Assembly: GCA_024688885.1 (NCBI GenBank)
Contig: JAILDV010000050.1
Location: forward strand, 1-64,000
Origin: Bacteroidaceae bacterium
GTDB taxonomy: Bacteria; Bacteroidota; Bacteroidia; Bacteroidales; Bacteroidaceae
Length of the DNA stretch: 64,000 nucleotides
Direction of reading: 5' to 3'
Position numbers and translations under genes: made by a program. Position 1 is the first letter of the stretch. Each line of letters starts with the position of its first letter. The notes below the pieces were generated by a model, which saw only the letters and a list, made by a program, of their open reading frames with translations, was not told the origin of the DNA and did not search any database. This document shows positions 1 through 8,800 of the stretch, piece after piece.

Positions 1-1
1 C

Positions 2-514
2 ACCCCAGACTATACGCTGGGTGTGCTTACCGAGCAGACAACGGGCTTCAAGTGCAAGACACTCGAGAAGACGGTGTTCAAGGGAGAAGGGGCAATGAAC
101 CCCATGTTCTACGCAATCCCCAAGGGAGAGCATGAAATGAAGATTGTTGACTATGGCAGCCGCTTCACGTTTGGTTTCCGGTTGGGCGGCACCTACCGAA
201 ACGCAAGGCTGGAGGGCAAGCCCAAGCAGACAGACATCTTCCCTGGCTCTATCTGTGTAGGCAAGAAATTTGTGGAGAGGAAGGGTTTAGAAGGTGGGGA
301 AGAGGTGCTGAATGTACTCTCTCATCTGATAGATCACCTCATCTCGACAGGCGACATCAATCCCCGAAAGGTTGCCAATGACATCCGCATGACCATCGTG
401 GAGGATGACATGGTGACGGAGAAGGGAGAAGAACTTGAAGACCCGAACGCATGGAAGCCGAAGGATTGGAATCTGTTGGAAGAAGATTGGGAGGAGTCGG
501 GAAATGGCTACTAA
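2..514 (+). CDS. C-terminal part of an unrecognised protein (5' end outside window)
   Basis: The frame is open to the left edge (…TPDYTLG before the GTG listed at 23), so the listed start is probably internal and the true start lies upstream. The visible ~170 residues contain no signal peptide or membrane segment. The tail is acidic and tryptophan-rich (KPKDWNLLEEDWEE). I do not recognise the family. The stop overlaps the start of the next gene by 11 bp, which implies translational coupling and a shared role. Confidence 0.6.
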   Translation, partial: TPDYTLGVLTEQTTGFKCKTLEKTVFKGEGAMNPMFYAIPKGEHEMKIVDYGSRFTFGFRLGGTYRNARLEGKPKQTDIFPGSICVGKKFVERKGLEGGEEVLNVLSHLIDHLISTGDINPRKVANDIRMTIVEDDMVTEKGEELEDPNAWKPKDWNLLEEDWEESGNGY

Positions 515-869
515 CTATCTGCATATCAAGCACCCTGACGTGGAGAAAGCGCAGAATGATGTGGATTATCTCTATCAGATTGTCAAACTCATTAATGGTA
601 TTTTCCCAGAGGGGTACATCGAACTACAAGACCTGTGCTTTCACCTGTATGGAACCCGAACAGCGTCGATACTGGAAAGACTAAAGGCAGCAAGGGTGGA
701 TGTCACCGCTTCCATTAAGATAAGTTGGGAGGCAGAAGGTGCACCAGAACTGCTCCACAGGGTGTTCTTCCCACTATCCTTCATCGCCAAGGCAAGCGAA
801 AATCTGTCCATCACCAAGTACGGCAAAGCATACACACGCTTTATTCAACATCAAGAGGAGGTCAGTTGA
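504..869 (+). CDS. Small hypothetical protein, coupled to the upstream gene
   Basis: The track ORF begins at 435, but the ATG at 504 is preferred: a purine-rich GGGAGGAG-like stretch precedes it, and it gives a short overlap with the preceding gene rather than an 80-bp one. The product is about 121 residues, begins MATNYLHIKHPDVEKAQ and appears cytosolic, with no export signal. A mid-region ELQDLCFHLYGTRTASILERLKAA followed by a β-rich part could be a small winged-helix-like fold, but that is a guess. No family is recognised. It is the last gene of its unit; a strong hairpin overlaps its stop codon. Confidence 0.6.
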   Translation: MATNYLHIKHPDVEKAQNDVDYLYQIVKLINGIFPEGYIELQDLCFHLYGTRTASILERLKAARVDVTASIKISWEAEGAPELLHRVFFPLSFIAKASENLSITKYGKAYTRFIQHQEEVS

Positions 870-882
870 CCCCCTCTTGGTG
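849..882 (+). terminator. Long hairpin overlapping the stop codon of the 504-869 gene
   Basis: Two 16-base arms (CATCAAGAGGAGGTCA and TGACCCCCTCTTGGTG) pair with one mismatch and one wobble across a 2-base centre. The stop TGA is inside the right arm. No clean T tract follows, so it may act as a 3'-end stabiliser or as a terminator of unusual form. Confidence 0.5.
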
Positions 883-898
883 TATATAGGTAAAAAAA

Positions 899-925
899 GT
901 AATTTTAGTAAATGGTAATTTTAGT
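899..925 (+). repeat. 27-bp paired repeat, copy 1 (GTAATTTTAGT-n5-GTAATTTTAGT)
   Basis: An 11-mer GTAATTTTAGT occurs twice with a 5-base spacer (period 16). Near-identical 27-bp copies lie at 4495 and 9821, each in the gap upstream of a transcription unit. The pattern fits a dimeric or tandem protein-binding site or a small dispersed repeat. Confidence 0.7.
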
Positions 926-981
926 CATTTTCACCCCTTTTCACCCCCTTTTTCCCCTTCTGACAGCCGCTTTTTGCATTT

Positions 982-1043
982 TCTGTGAATTTGAGAGACA
1001 TTATCTATGAATATTAGAATATTTTCTATGAATTTGAGAGAGA
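982..1043 (+). promoter_or_regulatory. Three ~17-bp direct repeats upstream of the exported-protein pair
   Basis: TCTGTGAATTTGAGAGA (982), a diverged TCTATGAATATTAGAAT (1004) and TCTATGAATTTGAGAGA (1025) are spaced 22 and 21 bp apart, about two helical turns. The last copy ends about 20 bp before the -7 box at 1062, where an activator would sit. The regulator is unknown. Confidence 0.45.
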
Positions 1044-1061
1044 TGTTTCCTTTTTCATGCT

Positions 1062-1069
1062 TATCTTTG
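1062..1069 (+). promoter_or_regulatory. Bacteroidetes -7 box (TATCTTTG) for the 1143 gene
   Basis: TATCTTTG matches TAnnTTTG and would give a leader of about 65 nt. There is no TTTG at the usual 19-21 bp upstream; the direct repeats at 982-1043 occupy that position, which is consistent with an activator-dependent promoter. Confidence 0.5.
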
Positions 1070-1142
1070 CCCCCGAAATACTTATACGAACACGACATCA
1101 CTTATTAATAACATATTTTATTAACTTAAATCAAAAACAAAT

Positions 1143-1622
1143 ATGAAGAAACTGTTACTAACTTTTGTGTTTATGCTCGTTACTGCTACTACAGTATGGG
1201 CACAGACAGACACGCAGCGATTAGTGGTGTGGCAAAAGTCTGGAGAAAAGGTGTATTTCGACCTTACCGAAGAACCCGAGACCACGTTTGAAGACGGTCA
1301 GTTAGTCATCAACACAAACAAAACCACTATTTATTATCAATTAGAGAATATTCTTCGCTACACTTATGAAGGAATGGTTACAGCCATTGATTCACCGAAA
1401 ACGCCCGCGAATGAAGTTGTTTTTCGACAAGGGAAAGACCAAATGTCATTTGATGGACTTGCTGAGGGTACGCTTCTTTGCGTATATGCTATTGATGGGA
1501 AATTGCTTTCCACACAAACCGCTCGCGGTGGTCAAACTGCCGTCATATCTCTTGCCAGCCAACCTGCTGGAACCTATATTCTAAAAGTTGGAGATGCAAC
1601 CTATAAATTTTTTAAGAAATGA
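1143..1622 (+). CDS. Exported protein with a type IX secretion-like C-terminal tail
   Basis: The 159-residue product starts with a clear signal peptide (MKKLLLTFVFMLVTATTVWAQ). The first half of the mature part resembles the short N-terminal β module seen in many Bacteroidales surface proteins (LVVWQKSGEKVYFDL). The second half (CVYAIDGKLLSTQTA … PAGTYILKV … FKK) has the pattern of a T9SS type A sorting domain. It is therefore probably secreted or surface attached through PorU-type processing. Its stop overlaps the next start by 4 bp (ATGA), so the two are co-translated. The specific function is unknown. Confidence 0.75.
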   Translation: MKKLLLTFVFMLVTATTVWAQTDTQRLVVWQKSGEKVYFDLTEEPETTFEDGQLVINTNKTTIYYQLENILRYTYEGMVTAIDSPKTPANEVVFRQGKDQMSFDGLAEGTLLCVYAIDGKLLSTQTARGGQTAVISLASQPAGTYILKVGDATYKFFKK

Positions 1623-4396
1623 AAACACAATGCTATTACAAATACTTGCTGACCGCTGTTTTAATGCTGATGGCTGGTCAAGTTATGCATGCACAGGATG
1701 CATTTTATATTTACCGTAATGACGGTGAGTTCAATGGATTCTTCTATGATGATGTGAAACGTATCGGTTATTCCAAGTTTGACATTGACTCCATAGAACA
1801 TGATGTATATGTGGTACAGGATGTTGAACTGGCTGACACAATTTACCGTATTCCACTTGCGGCGATTGATTCTGTCGGTTTTGTACAACCAGAGATTATA
1901 TACAATCCTCGCTTGCGTCGTATGGACGACGAAGGAATGACGGCATTCTTGCAAAGCAATGAAGGCTTGACGCTTTTCTTCGATAAATCTTTGCCAATTG
2001 ACAAGCGTCCTAAGGCAAATGACGTGTTAGTTTGTTTTGATTGGGAACGTTTTGCTGGTGGCTTTGGTGGTAAAGTGCGTAATGTGAGTGAGAAGAGTGA
2101 CGGTATTGTGGTACAATGCGATTCTATTGATTCATTGGGCGATTTGTTCCAACAATTCATTACAGTGGAACAGATTGTGGCAGATGAAGGAGGCAATATG
2201 GCTCGTCGAATTGCTGGTGTGCCATCTTCTAACTTAAGAAAAGTTGCTGGCAACACAGACCTTACACTCTTTAATCTGAATACAACGTTACACAAATCAT
2301 TGAAAGAAAGCGACAGATATGAAGTGACGCTCGATCTGGGACTGAAATTGGTTGTTCGTGCCACTGCTGTCTATAATATTGGTATGAGCAGTTTTTATAC
2401 AAAGTTGATGCTCACAGAAGAATTAGGTGTCGATGCTGGCATAACCGCAGATTTCAAGATGGGCGAAAGCCTGACTTTCCCGTTTACAGGCAAAACAATT
2501 GGCGTAAAGTTCCCCGCCACTCTGCCCATTTTCGAGGTGCGTCCTATACCAGACGCGTTCGTGCGTTGTGAGGGGCATTTAAAAGGTAGTTTCAATTATC
2601 CTGTGTTCTCGGGTAGCATGACACAATCCATCACCATTGATAATGTCGATGTTTATGGATCATGGACAAACGATGACCATCCTGCCGACAATAACCCCAA
2701 TGCCACTTTCCAGTTAGAGATGAATGGCTTTTTCCAGACAGGTGTACATCAAGATTTCTCGTTGCACACAAACGAGTGGCTACATAAAGTGATTGATGCA
2801 CAAATCGGATTAGACGTCTATACCGGCCCTAAATTAAGCGGTAACATCACGCTTGATGCAGGAGCGGCGATGGAAGGGAATGTATACGGCGCTCTGTATA
2901 ACACATCTTTGGAGTTTACAAAGTGCGCCATCGACTATGAAGCCACGAGTAAGGTGTGGTTCTTATGGTACGACCCCAAGGGGATAAAGTTCATGGATGG
3001 AAGTATCGGATTATGGCAAAAGACATTGCATCTCTTCCCGGAATTTCGTAAAACTGAAGTTGATATAAATGACACCAACCTTCAAGCCACCATTCGTCCA
3101 CGAGGCGATATCTGTTGGTCTTGGCCTATTGGTGTGGGTATTGTCAAGGCATATACGAATTTATATGATCACACATATATAACGGGGGATAAGCCATTGA
3201 TGATTAAATATAATGAGAAGGAGAATTATAGTTTGTGGAATACGTGGGATAAATTCTCTGCATCGTTTGACATCAGTTCGTTGCCAATAGGTGATTATGT
3301 CGCAGCCCCTTACATTCGTTTCATAGGACGTGACATCTACGCTGAACCTTACACAGTCTTTCATGTGAAACCCTACATCAAGGTGGCGTGTGCCGACACC
3401 ATTTTCGTGGATGGTGAGCCTTCCGAGACACGTATATCTTTCATGACAAATTGCGATTCAGTGGCTATTGATCCAATTTTCTTCGAAGGCGATGATGACG
3501 CTTGGGCGGAATTTTCGGTTGAGAAGAACACTATCATTATAAAGACCACAAAACGCAATAATACAGTGTCTTTCCGTGATATACCATTAATCGTGCATTG
3601 TTTCTATTATAATGGCAATGGCGAAATGCTTTCGTTCAGTGACACACGTGACATTCGCATTCTGCAAACACCAAAGGGAAAATACACCAAAGTCTATGTT
3701 GACTTTATGACTGAATATAACACCCAAGAAAGTGAAAAGTACAGGACTGGAGAAAAACTTCCTTGGACGATTGAGTATGTACCTAACCCTAATGTATTCC
3801 CCAGTATTTCGGAATTAAGAGAACCTGTGGCATGTACAGTTACATATGTGAACGATAGTATCATGCAGGTTACCAGTGCTGACACTCAGAAGGAAAGTGA
3901 TGAGTATGTCCATCAAGAAGAGAACTATTACACTTCTAAAAGCACATGTGTTAAGGAAGCAAGTTGGGATATCAGCCTTCGAATCAATCTACTTAGAAAG
4001 TACATCATTAGTGGTCATGTCAAATGCAATAAGAGTTCGACGACTAGAGACGATACTGATGGTATAGATCACAGCGCAGACTATGATATACCATATCATA
4101 ATGAGGGGAATAGTGAAGACTCTGAACAATTTGCCATAACTTTCAAGAATCTCGAGTGGTCTTGGTCTAATGACCACGAAGATTATTATGGCGCAAGTTA
4201 TGATAACGCTGAAAAATTGTTCTCAGATTATATCACCTCCTTCACATGGAGAGAAGAGTCTAATTCTTACAGTAAAGGATGGGATTCATGGGAAGGCAAA
4301 TATAATGAATCACAACGCGACTATCATTCGAACTATGAACGTCGTTATAACAATTATGATTGGCATTTGTCCATACAACTCACACAAGAGGAATAA
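1619..4396 (+). CDS. Large exported protein, unknown function
   Basis: The 925-residue product has a signal peptide ending near VMHAQ. It then carries the QDAFYIYRNDGEFNGFFYDDV opening and a PLAAIDSVGF element, which recur at the N-termini of Bacteroidales surface proteins from my knowledge of the group. The rest looks β-rich, with DSVAIDP-type Ig-like stretches around residues 590-700. The C-terminal 100 residues are rich in Tyr, Ser, Asp and Asn, and no T9SS tail is seen. The DNA is more AT-rich than the housekeeping genes downstream, hinting at a separate history. It is translationally coupled to the T9SS-tail gene before it and followed by a good terminator. Its partner or ligand is not evident. 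Confidence 0.7.
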   Translation: MKTQCYYKYLLTAVLMLMAGQVMHAQDAFYIYRNDGEFNGFFYDDVKRIGYSKFDIDSIEHDVYVVQDVELADTIYRIPLAAIDSVGFVQPEIIYNPRLRRMDDEGMTAFLQSNEGLTLFFDKSLPIDKRPKANDVLVCFDWERFAGGFGGKVRNVSEKSDGIVVQCDSIDSLGDLFQQFITVEQIVADEGGNMARRIAGVPSSNLRKVAGNTDLTLFNLNTTLHKSLKESDRYEVTLDLGLKLVVRATAVYNIGMSSFYTKLMLTEELGVDAGITADFKMGESLTFPFTGKTIGVKFPATLPIFEVRPIPDAFVRCEGHLKGSFNYPVFSGSMTQSITIDNVDVYGSWTNDDHPADNNPNATFQLEMNGFFQTGVHQDFSLHTNEWLHKVIDAQIGLDVYTGPKLSGNITLDAGAAMEGNVYGALYNTSLEFTKCAIDYEATSKVWFLWYDPKGIKFMDGSIGLWQKTLHLFPEFRKTEVDINDTNLQATIRPRGDICWSWPIGVGIVKAYTNLYDHTYITGDKPLMIKYNEKENYSLWNTWDKFSASFDISSLPIGDYVAAPYIRFIGRDIYAEPYTVFHVKPYIKVACADTIFVDGEPSETRISFMTNCDSVAIDPIFFEGDDDAWAEFSVEKNTIIIKTTKRNNTVSFRDIPLIVHCFYYNGNGEMLSFSDTRDIRILQTPKGKYTKVYVDFMTEYNTQESEKYRTGEKLPWTIEYVPNPNVFPSISELREPVACTVTYVNDSIMQVTSADTQKESDEYVHQEENYYTSKSTCVKEASWDISLRINLLRKYIISGHVKCNKSSTTRDDTDGIDHSADYDIPYHNEGNSEDSEQFAITFKNLEWSWSNDHEDYYGASYDNAEKLFSDYITSFTWREESNSYSKGWDSWEGKYNESQRDYHSNYERRYNNYDWHLSIQLTQEE

Positions 4397-4407
4397 GTAA
4401 TGGCAGA

Positions 4408-4442
4408 CACCCACAAGGCTCATGGCTTTGTGGGTGTTTCTG
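4408..4442 (+). terminator. Intrinsic terminator after the 1619 gene
   Basis: CACCCACAAGGC and GCTTTGTGGGTG form a 12-bp stem (one wobble) with a 5-base loop, followed by a T-rich GTTTCTGTGT run, 12 bases after the stop codon. Confidence 0.8.
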
Positions 4443-4494
4443 TGTCTGTAACCTAAGAAGGAAAGATTGGAAACGCGAGGTAATAGTAAAAAAG

Positions 4495-4521
4495 GTAATT
4501 TTAGTAAATGGTAATTTTAGT
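4495..4521 (+). repeat. 27-bp paired repeat, copy 2
   Basis: Identical to copy 1 at 899 (GTAATTTTAGTAAATG then GTAATTTTAGT). It lies about 75 bp upstream of the -7 box of the zinc-ribbon/TonB gene and after the terminator of the previous unit, so it belongs to the downstream gene's regulatory region. Confidence 0.7.
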
Positions 4522-4571
4522 GAATTCGACTTTCGGTCTTACTCCTCCTTGTGAAAAAAGTTGGGGAAATG

Positions 4572-4603
4572 TTTGGAAGTTGACGTTTTATTTCTCATCT
4601 TTG
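4572..4603 (+). promoter_or_regulatory. Promoter of the zinc-ribbon/TonB gene
   Basis: TTTG at 4572-4575 is separated by 20 bp from CATCTTTG at 4596-4603, one base off TAnnTTTG. The predicted leader is about 37 nt to the ATG at 4645. Confidence 0.6.
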
Positions 4604-4644
4604 CAACAATAATAAGATTCTAACCTAAATCAGAAGAAAAGACT

Positions 4645-5802
4645 ATGGTATATTGCGGAAATTGCGGACACCCGAATCCCGATAGCGGTTCTTTTTGCAC
4701 CGCTTGCGGCTCTCCCCTGGTAAAGCCAGAGGATGTGACTCCTGCCCCTGTGGAGGAAGAACCAGTTGTAGAGAGTGAACCAGTAGTAGAGAGTGAACCA
4801 GTTGATGTGGCTCCTGTGGAGAGCGAGCCAGTAGTGGAGAGCGAGCCAGTTGCCCCTGAGACTGACAGTCAGAGCATGGCGACCCCTGGACGTATAAGCA
4901 TACCGTTGCGCAGGAAAAGTACACCACCTCCCCCTGTGGGTTCTGCACCCGTGGAGAGTGAGCCAACGCCTGCACCAGTGGAGAGCGCACCTGCGCCACC
5001 ACCTCCTCCAGCACAACCGGTGGTGGAGAGTGCACCAACGCCTCCTCCTGCTGCTCCTGCCGCTGTGGAGAGTGCACCAACACCTCCTCCCCCTGCACAA
5101 CCTGCGGCACCTGCACCGAAGAAGGGTGGTGGTGGGAAGAAGTCGTGCCTGATTATCGCCATCATCCTCTTTGTGGTGATGTTGGTGGTGGGTGGCGCGA
5201 TCACCTACTTCGTGGTGAACTGGGCTAAGAAGGCTGGACTGATTGAGGCTGATGCACAGATGGAGAAAGTTGATGTGGATGATGAGGACGAGGAGGATGA
5301 GGATGACTACGGGACGTATGTGGCTGATAAGGAGTTTGAGGAGATGATTCCTGCGGCATCGGAAGAGGTGGATGATGAGGTGGAGCCTGAGCCAGTGGAG
5401 GATATGGTGAGAGAGGAGAAGCCGTCAGTGGTGAGAGAGGAGAAGCCTGTGACTGCCGCGAAGGAGTCCACACCGTCGAATGGTGGCAAGAAGGACGACG
5501 ACAAGATTTATGAGGTGGCAGATAAGCAGCCTGCCTTCCCGAGTGGTATCTCTGGCTTGTCCAAATTCCTTAACGAGAATGTTAGCCCATCTGCCAAGGA
5601 GAAGGGGGTGCATGGCAGGGTGATTGCCTCGTTTGTGGTGGAGAAGGACGGTTCGCTGAGTGACTTCAAAATCGTCAAATCTCTTGACCCCGACCTTGAC
5701 AAAGAGACGATGCGTCTTCTGAAGAGCATGCCCCGCTGGAGCCCTGGCACCATCAACGGGGAACCCGTCCGTGTGAGGTACACCGTGCCGGTGACATACT
5801 AA
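4645..5802 (+). CDS. Zinc-ribbon, proline-rich, single-span protein with a TonB C-terminal domain
   Basis: Residues 1-25 form a four-cysteine zinc ribbon (CGNCGHPNPDSGSFCTACGSP). Residues ~30-160 are a low-complexity segment of VVESEPV and VESAPTPPPP repeats. Residues ~165-192 are one hydrophobic span after a Lys/Gly patch (KKGGGGKKSCLII). A strongly acidic stretch (DVDDEDEEDEDD) and charged linker follow. Residues ~290-385 match the TonB/TonB-like C-terminal domain (HGRVIASFVVEKDGSLSDFKIVKS … WSPGTINGEPVRVRYTVPV). The predicted topology is ribbon in the cytosol and TonB domain in the periplasm. No ExbB/ExbD genes are nearby, so energised transport is not implied. It probably shares a transcript with the giant gene 27 bp downstream. 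Confidence 0.8.
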   Translation: MVYCGNCGHPNPDSGSFCTACGSPLVKPEDVTPAPVEEEPVVESEPVVESEPVDVAPVESEPVVESEPVAPETDSQSMATPGRISIPLRRKSTPPPPVGSAPVESEPTPAPVESAPAPPPPPAQPVVESAPTPPPAAPAAVESAPTPPPPAQPAAPAPKKGGGGKKSCLIIAIILFVVMLVVGGAITYFVVNWAKKAGLIEADAQMEKVDVDDEDEEDEDDYGTYVADKEFEEMIPAASEEVDDEVEPEPVEDMVREEKPSVVREEKPVTAAKESTPSNGGKKDDDKIYEVADKQPAFPSGISGLSKFLNENVSPSAKEKGVHGRVIASFVVEKDGSLSDFKIVKSLDPDLDKETMRLLKSMPRWSPGTINGEPVRVRYTVPVTY

Positions 5803-5829
5803 CTTTCATCACTAAAAACTTGATCAACT

Positions 5830-8800
5830 ATGAACACCAAACACAAATTGCTAACCTTCCTGACGGCATTGGCTATGCTGATGCCTCTAAGTGCTGTGGG
5901 ACAAGATAAGGATGTCTTGATAGATGCGGACTTTATTATCACGGATGGTCCCATAAGTTTATTCTTCCGTGCAAAGGGTCATTTAAAACTGACCAAAGAC
6001 TATTTTGTCATCACTATTCCTGCCCAAGATTTAAAAGCGGAATACGATGATGATGGTCTCACATATAATGAAAAGGGTAGTTGTACAGATATAACTATCC
6101 AAGGAAAGTGCAAGATGATAGAGAAGGAATGGGAAAATAGGGAAGGACGTATAGTGAGAGATACGTGGTTTGTTACTGATGGAGCATATACCGTTAGTCC
6201 CACACAATGGAACTTTAAAATGAATACGGAGATCATGAGAAAAGGCTTCAGGACTGGAAAAATATATAAAAATACTGAAAAATATGAGGAAAAAAAACTG
6301 GTCTATGCGGAGAAGGCATCAGCACAATCGGAATATGACAAGTTGATTTATTTTAGCGAGAATAGTTATATTTTCCAGAAGGAAGGTAGGATATTTTCAA
6401 TTAAAATAGACATACAGGGGTTAAAGTCTTCCACTAAATATCGAGATTATCATTATAACGAAGATGGCACGTTGGATGATGGTTATGATCTCTGGAATGG
6501 AGAATGGGATAATTATGAAGATGTATATGATGATCATCCGGTTTATTCAACGATAGAAGGTGAAGGTAGTTGTGCCGGCACGATGTTCGCTGAGGGTGAT
6601 AGCATTGACGCTCCTGCCATCCATGAAGAGGACAATGAGGCATCGGAGGAGAGTGGTACGATGAAGTTCTTGATTCCGATTGCTGTGGCAGTGGCGGTTG
6701 GCGGTGCTGTGGCAGGTGCAGCCGCAGGTGGTGTGGCAGCCTATCGCAAGAGGTTGAGGAAGAAGCAGGAGCGTGAGAGTCAAGGTCAGGAGGATGAGAA
6801 CAGCGAGGAAGAGCAGGAAGAGGAGAAGGAGCCGGACGACCTGCGCATGGACTTGTACAAGGACTTTGGCGACACGCTGGTGGTGGGTGACGCCGCCCAG
6901 CAGGTGTGTGCCTGCATTGTCAGGATGCCCAAGAATGGTGCTGAGTTCACAGACGAGGGGCTGACCCGACAAATACAAATCACCAGCGGGGACGACTATC
7001 TGGTGGTGGAGGATGGCGAGATTGTGAATGGCTGGAAGACGAGTTATGTCTATGCCCCCGAGATGGACTCCCCACCCGAGGAGGGCATCGTGAAATTCAC
7101 CATCGCCAGTGCCGAAGGCTCCTACACGAACAAGATACACTTCAAGATTCAGCCAGCAGGGATTATATTTGACCCCAGACATGATAACGTGACCATTCCT
7201 GCCCGATATGACAAGGTGGTGAAAGTGCCTTTCCTGGTGATGGGTATGGAAGTGGAGGAGATACAGGATCTGGATGTCCGCATCACAGACATGGATGGCA
7301 ACCCTGCCAAGGAGTATGACGTGCAGGTGGAGTATAGCCTGAAGAAGGAGGACAGGCCTTTCCATGCCCTCATCACAGACTTGTTGCGTGACGAGAAGAA
7401 GGACATCGGCATTGCGGGTAAGCACATGAACTTCCTGCTGAAGGTGGAAGCCCGCAACAAGGAAGGGTTCACCATCAGGGGAGAACTCCCGTTGTTCCGC
7501 TTCTACATGGGACTGGCGTTCGAGGTGTCGAGTGATGTGGGCTGCTACCTGGAGAAGTATGACCGCGTGAAGCACCAGAAAACAACCATTGTGACAGTGG
7601 ATGACAAGAAGTTTGTCCGTGCGCAGAACTGGTGCAAGGTGCGTTTCTATGACCATCATCTGGAGGAGGGCAACCACAAGATTGACATCACAGAGCCAGA
7701 CCCGAAGGAACTGTCGTTGACGTTGAAAGCCAGCACCGACCCCAGCGCACAGGGGATTATCGACAAGTTGAATCTGCAGGTGGAGGGCATGAAGCGTTAT
7801 GAAGGCGGTTACTACTATATGCTCCAATGCCAAAGTGCGGCACTGAGTGTGCCCAACCGCTTCGATGCGGATGCCACGCTGACGTGGACGCATGGTGGGA
7901 AGACCTACGCTGCTGCAGAACGCAGGCTTCACCTGCTGTCACAGCCCCGACGCTGTCTGGGCACTCCTGAGGAAGGTCAGCTTGCCAAGGAGCAGGATGA
8001 GAAGTTGGAGAGGGTGCTTAACCATCTGGATGGTCACCTCCGTGTGACAGATCCATCGGGAGAGATGTTCCCCATCGCTCTTGCCATTCAGACGATGAAG
8101 AGGGGGTATAAGGTGGAGTTTGGCTACGACGAGGATACCATCAGGAAGATTGTGCAGTCGCATCAGAAGGTGGCGACTTATCAAATGGAACTGGACAACT
8201 ATGAGGCGTCACTCCTTGACAAGGAGCCCACTTTCTTGGAGAACACTTACTATCTGAAGAAAGACTTGGATCAGTTGCCGTTCTATAAGCGCATCGGCGT
8301 GGGGCTCATCACCTTTGGAGCCATAGATTATTTTGCGGCAATGGGTGCCATGCAGGAGAAGGCAATGGAAGTGGGTGAACCGGGCAAGGACGTGTCGTGG
8401 TATGAAGTGTTCTATGTGGGAGCGGAGAGTGTGACGATTGACTATCTGTATGAGCAAGGCATGCGGCTTGGTTTTGGTACGTTGTCATATGTGGGAAAGG
8501 CTGGTCAGGCTGTATGGGACAAGGGACTGCTGAAAGCGATGAAGGAGGGCTGTTCGTGGGATAACTTTAAGAGCATTGGGAACGAATTGTGGGATGCTGT
8601 GAAGGGAGAACTGAACAGCGTGGTCAACTGGAAGAGTGCCTTCCGCTTGTGGAATGATAACCCATTCAAGGGTGCGAAAGCTGCTGAGGATGCCAAGGAA
8701 AGCTTGAAGGAGGCTGATGTCCTGCTGAAACAAGGTTTCAAGAGTTCTTCATTGGACAAGCCTCTGGCTCTGGCTCGTAAAGAGGCAAAGCAAAAGGTGA

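Noticed and set aside
4360-4554. 64-residue ORF between two units
   Set aside because: It runs through the terminator at 4408 and the 27-bp repeat, so it is chance reading.
4643-5116. Minus-strand ORFs of 156-157 residues
   Set aside because: Both arise from the proline-rich repeat region of the zinc-ribbon/TonB gene read backwards.
6547-7932. 461-residue minus-strand ORF
   Set aside because: Antisense to the 1326-residue gene; His/Leu/Val-rich shadow composition and no domain.
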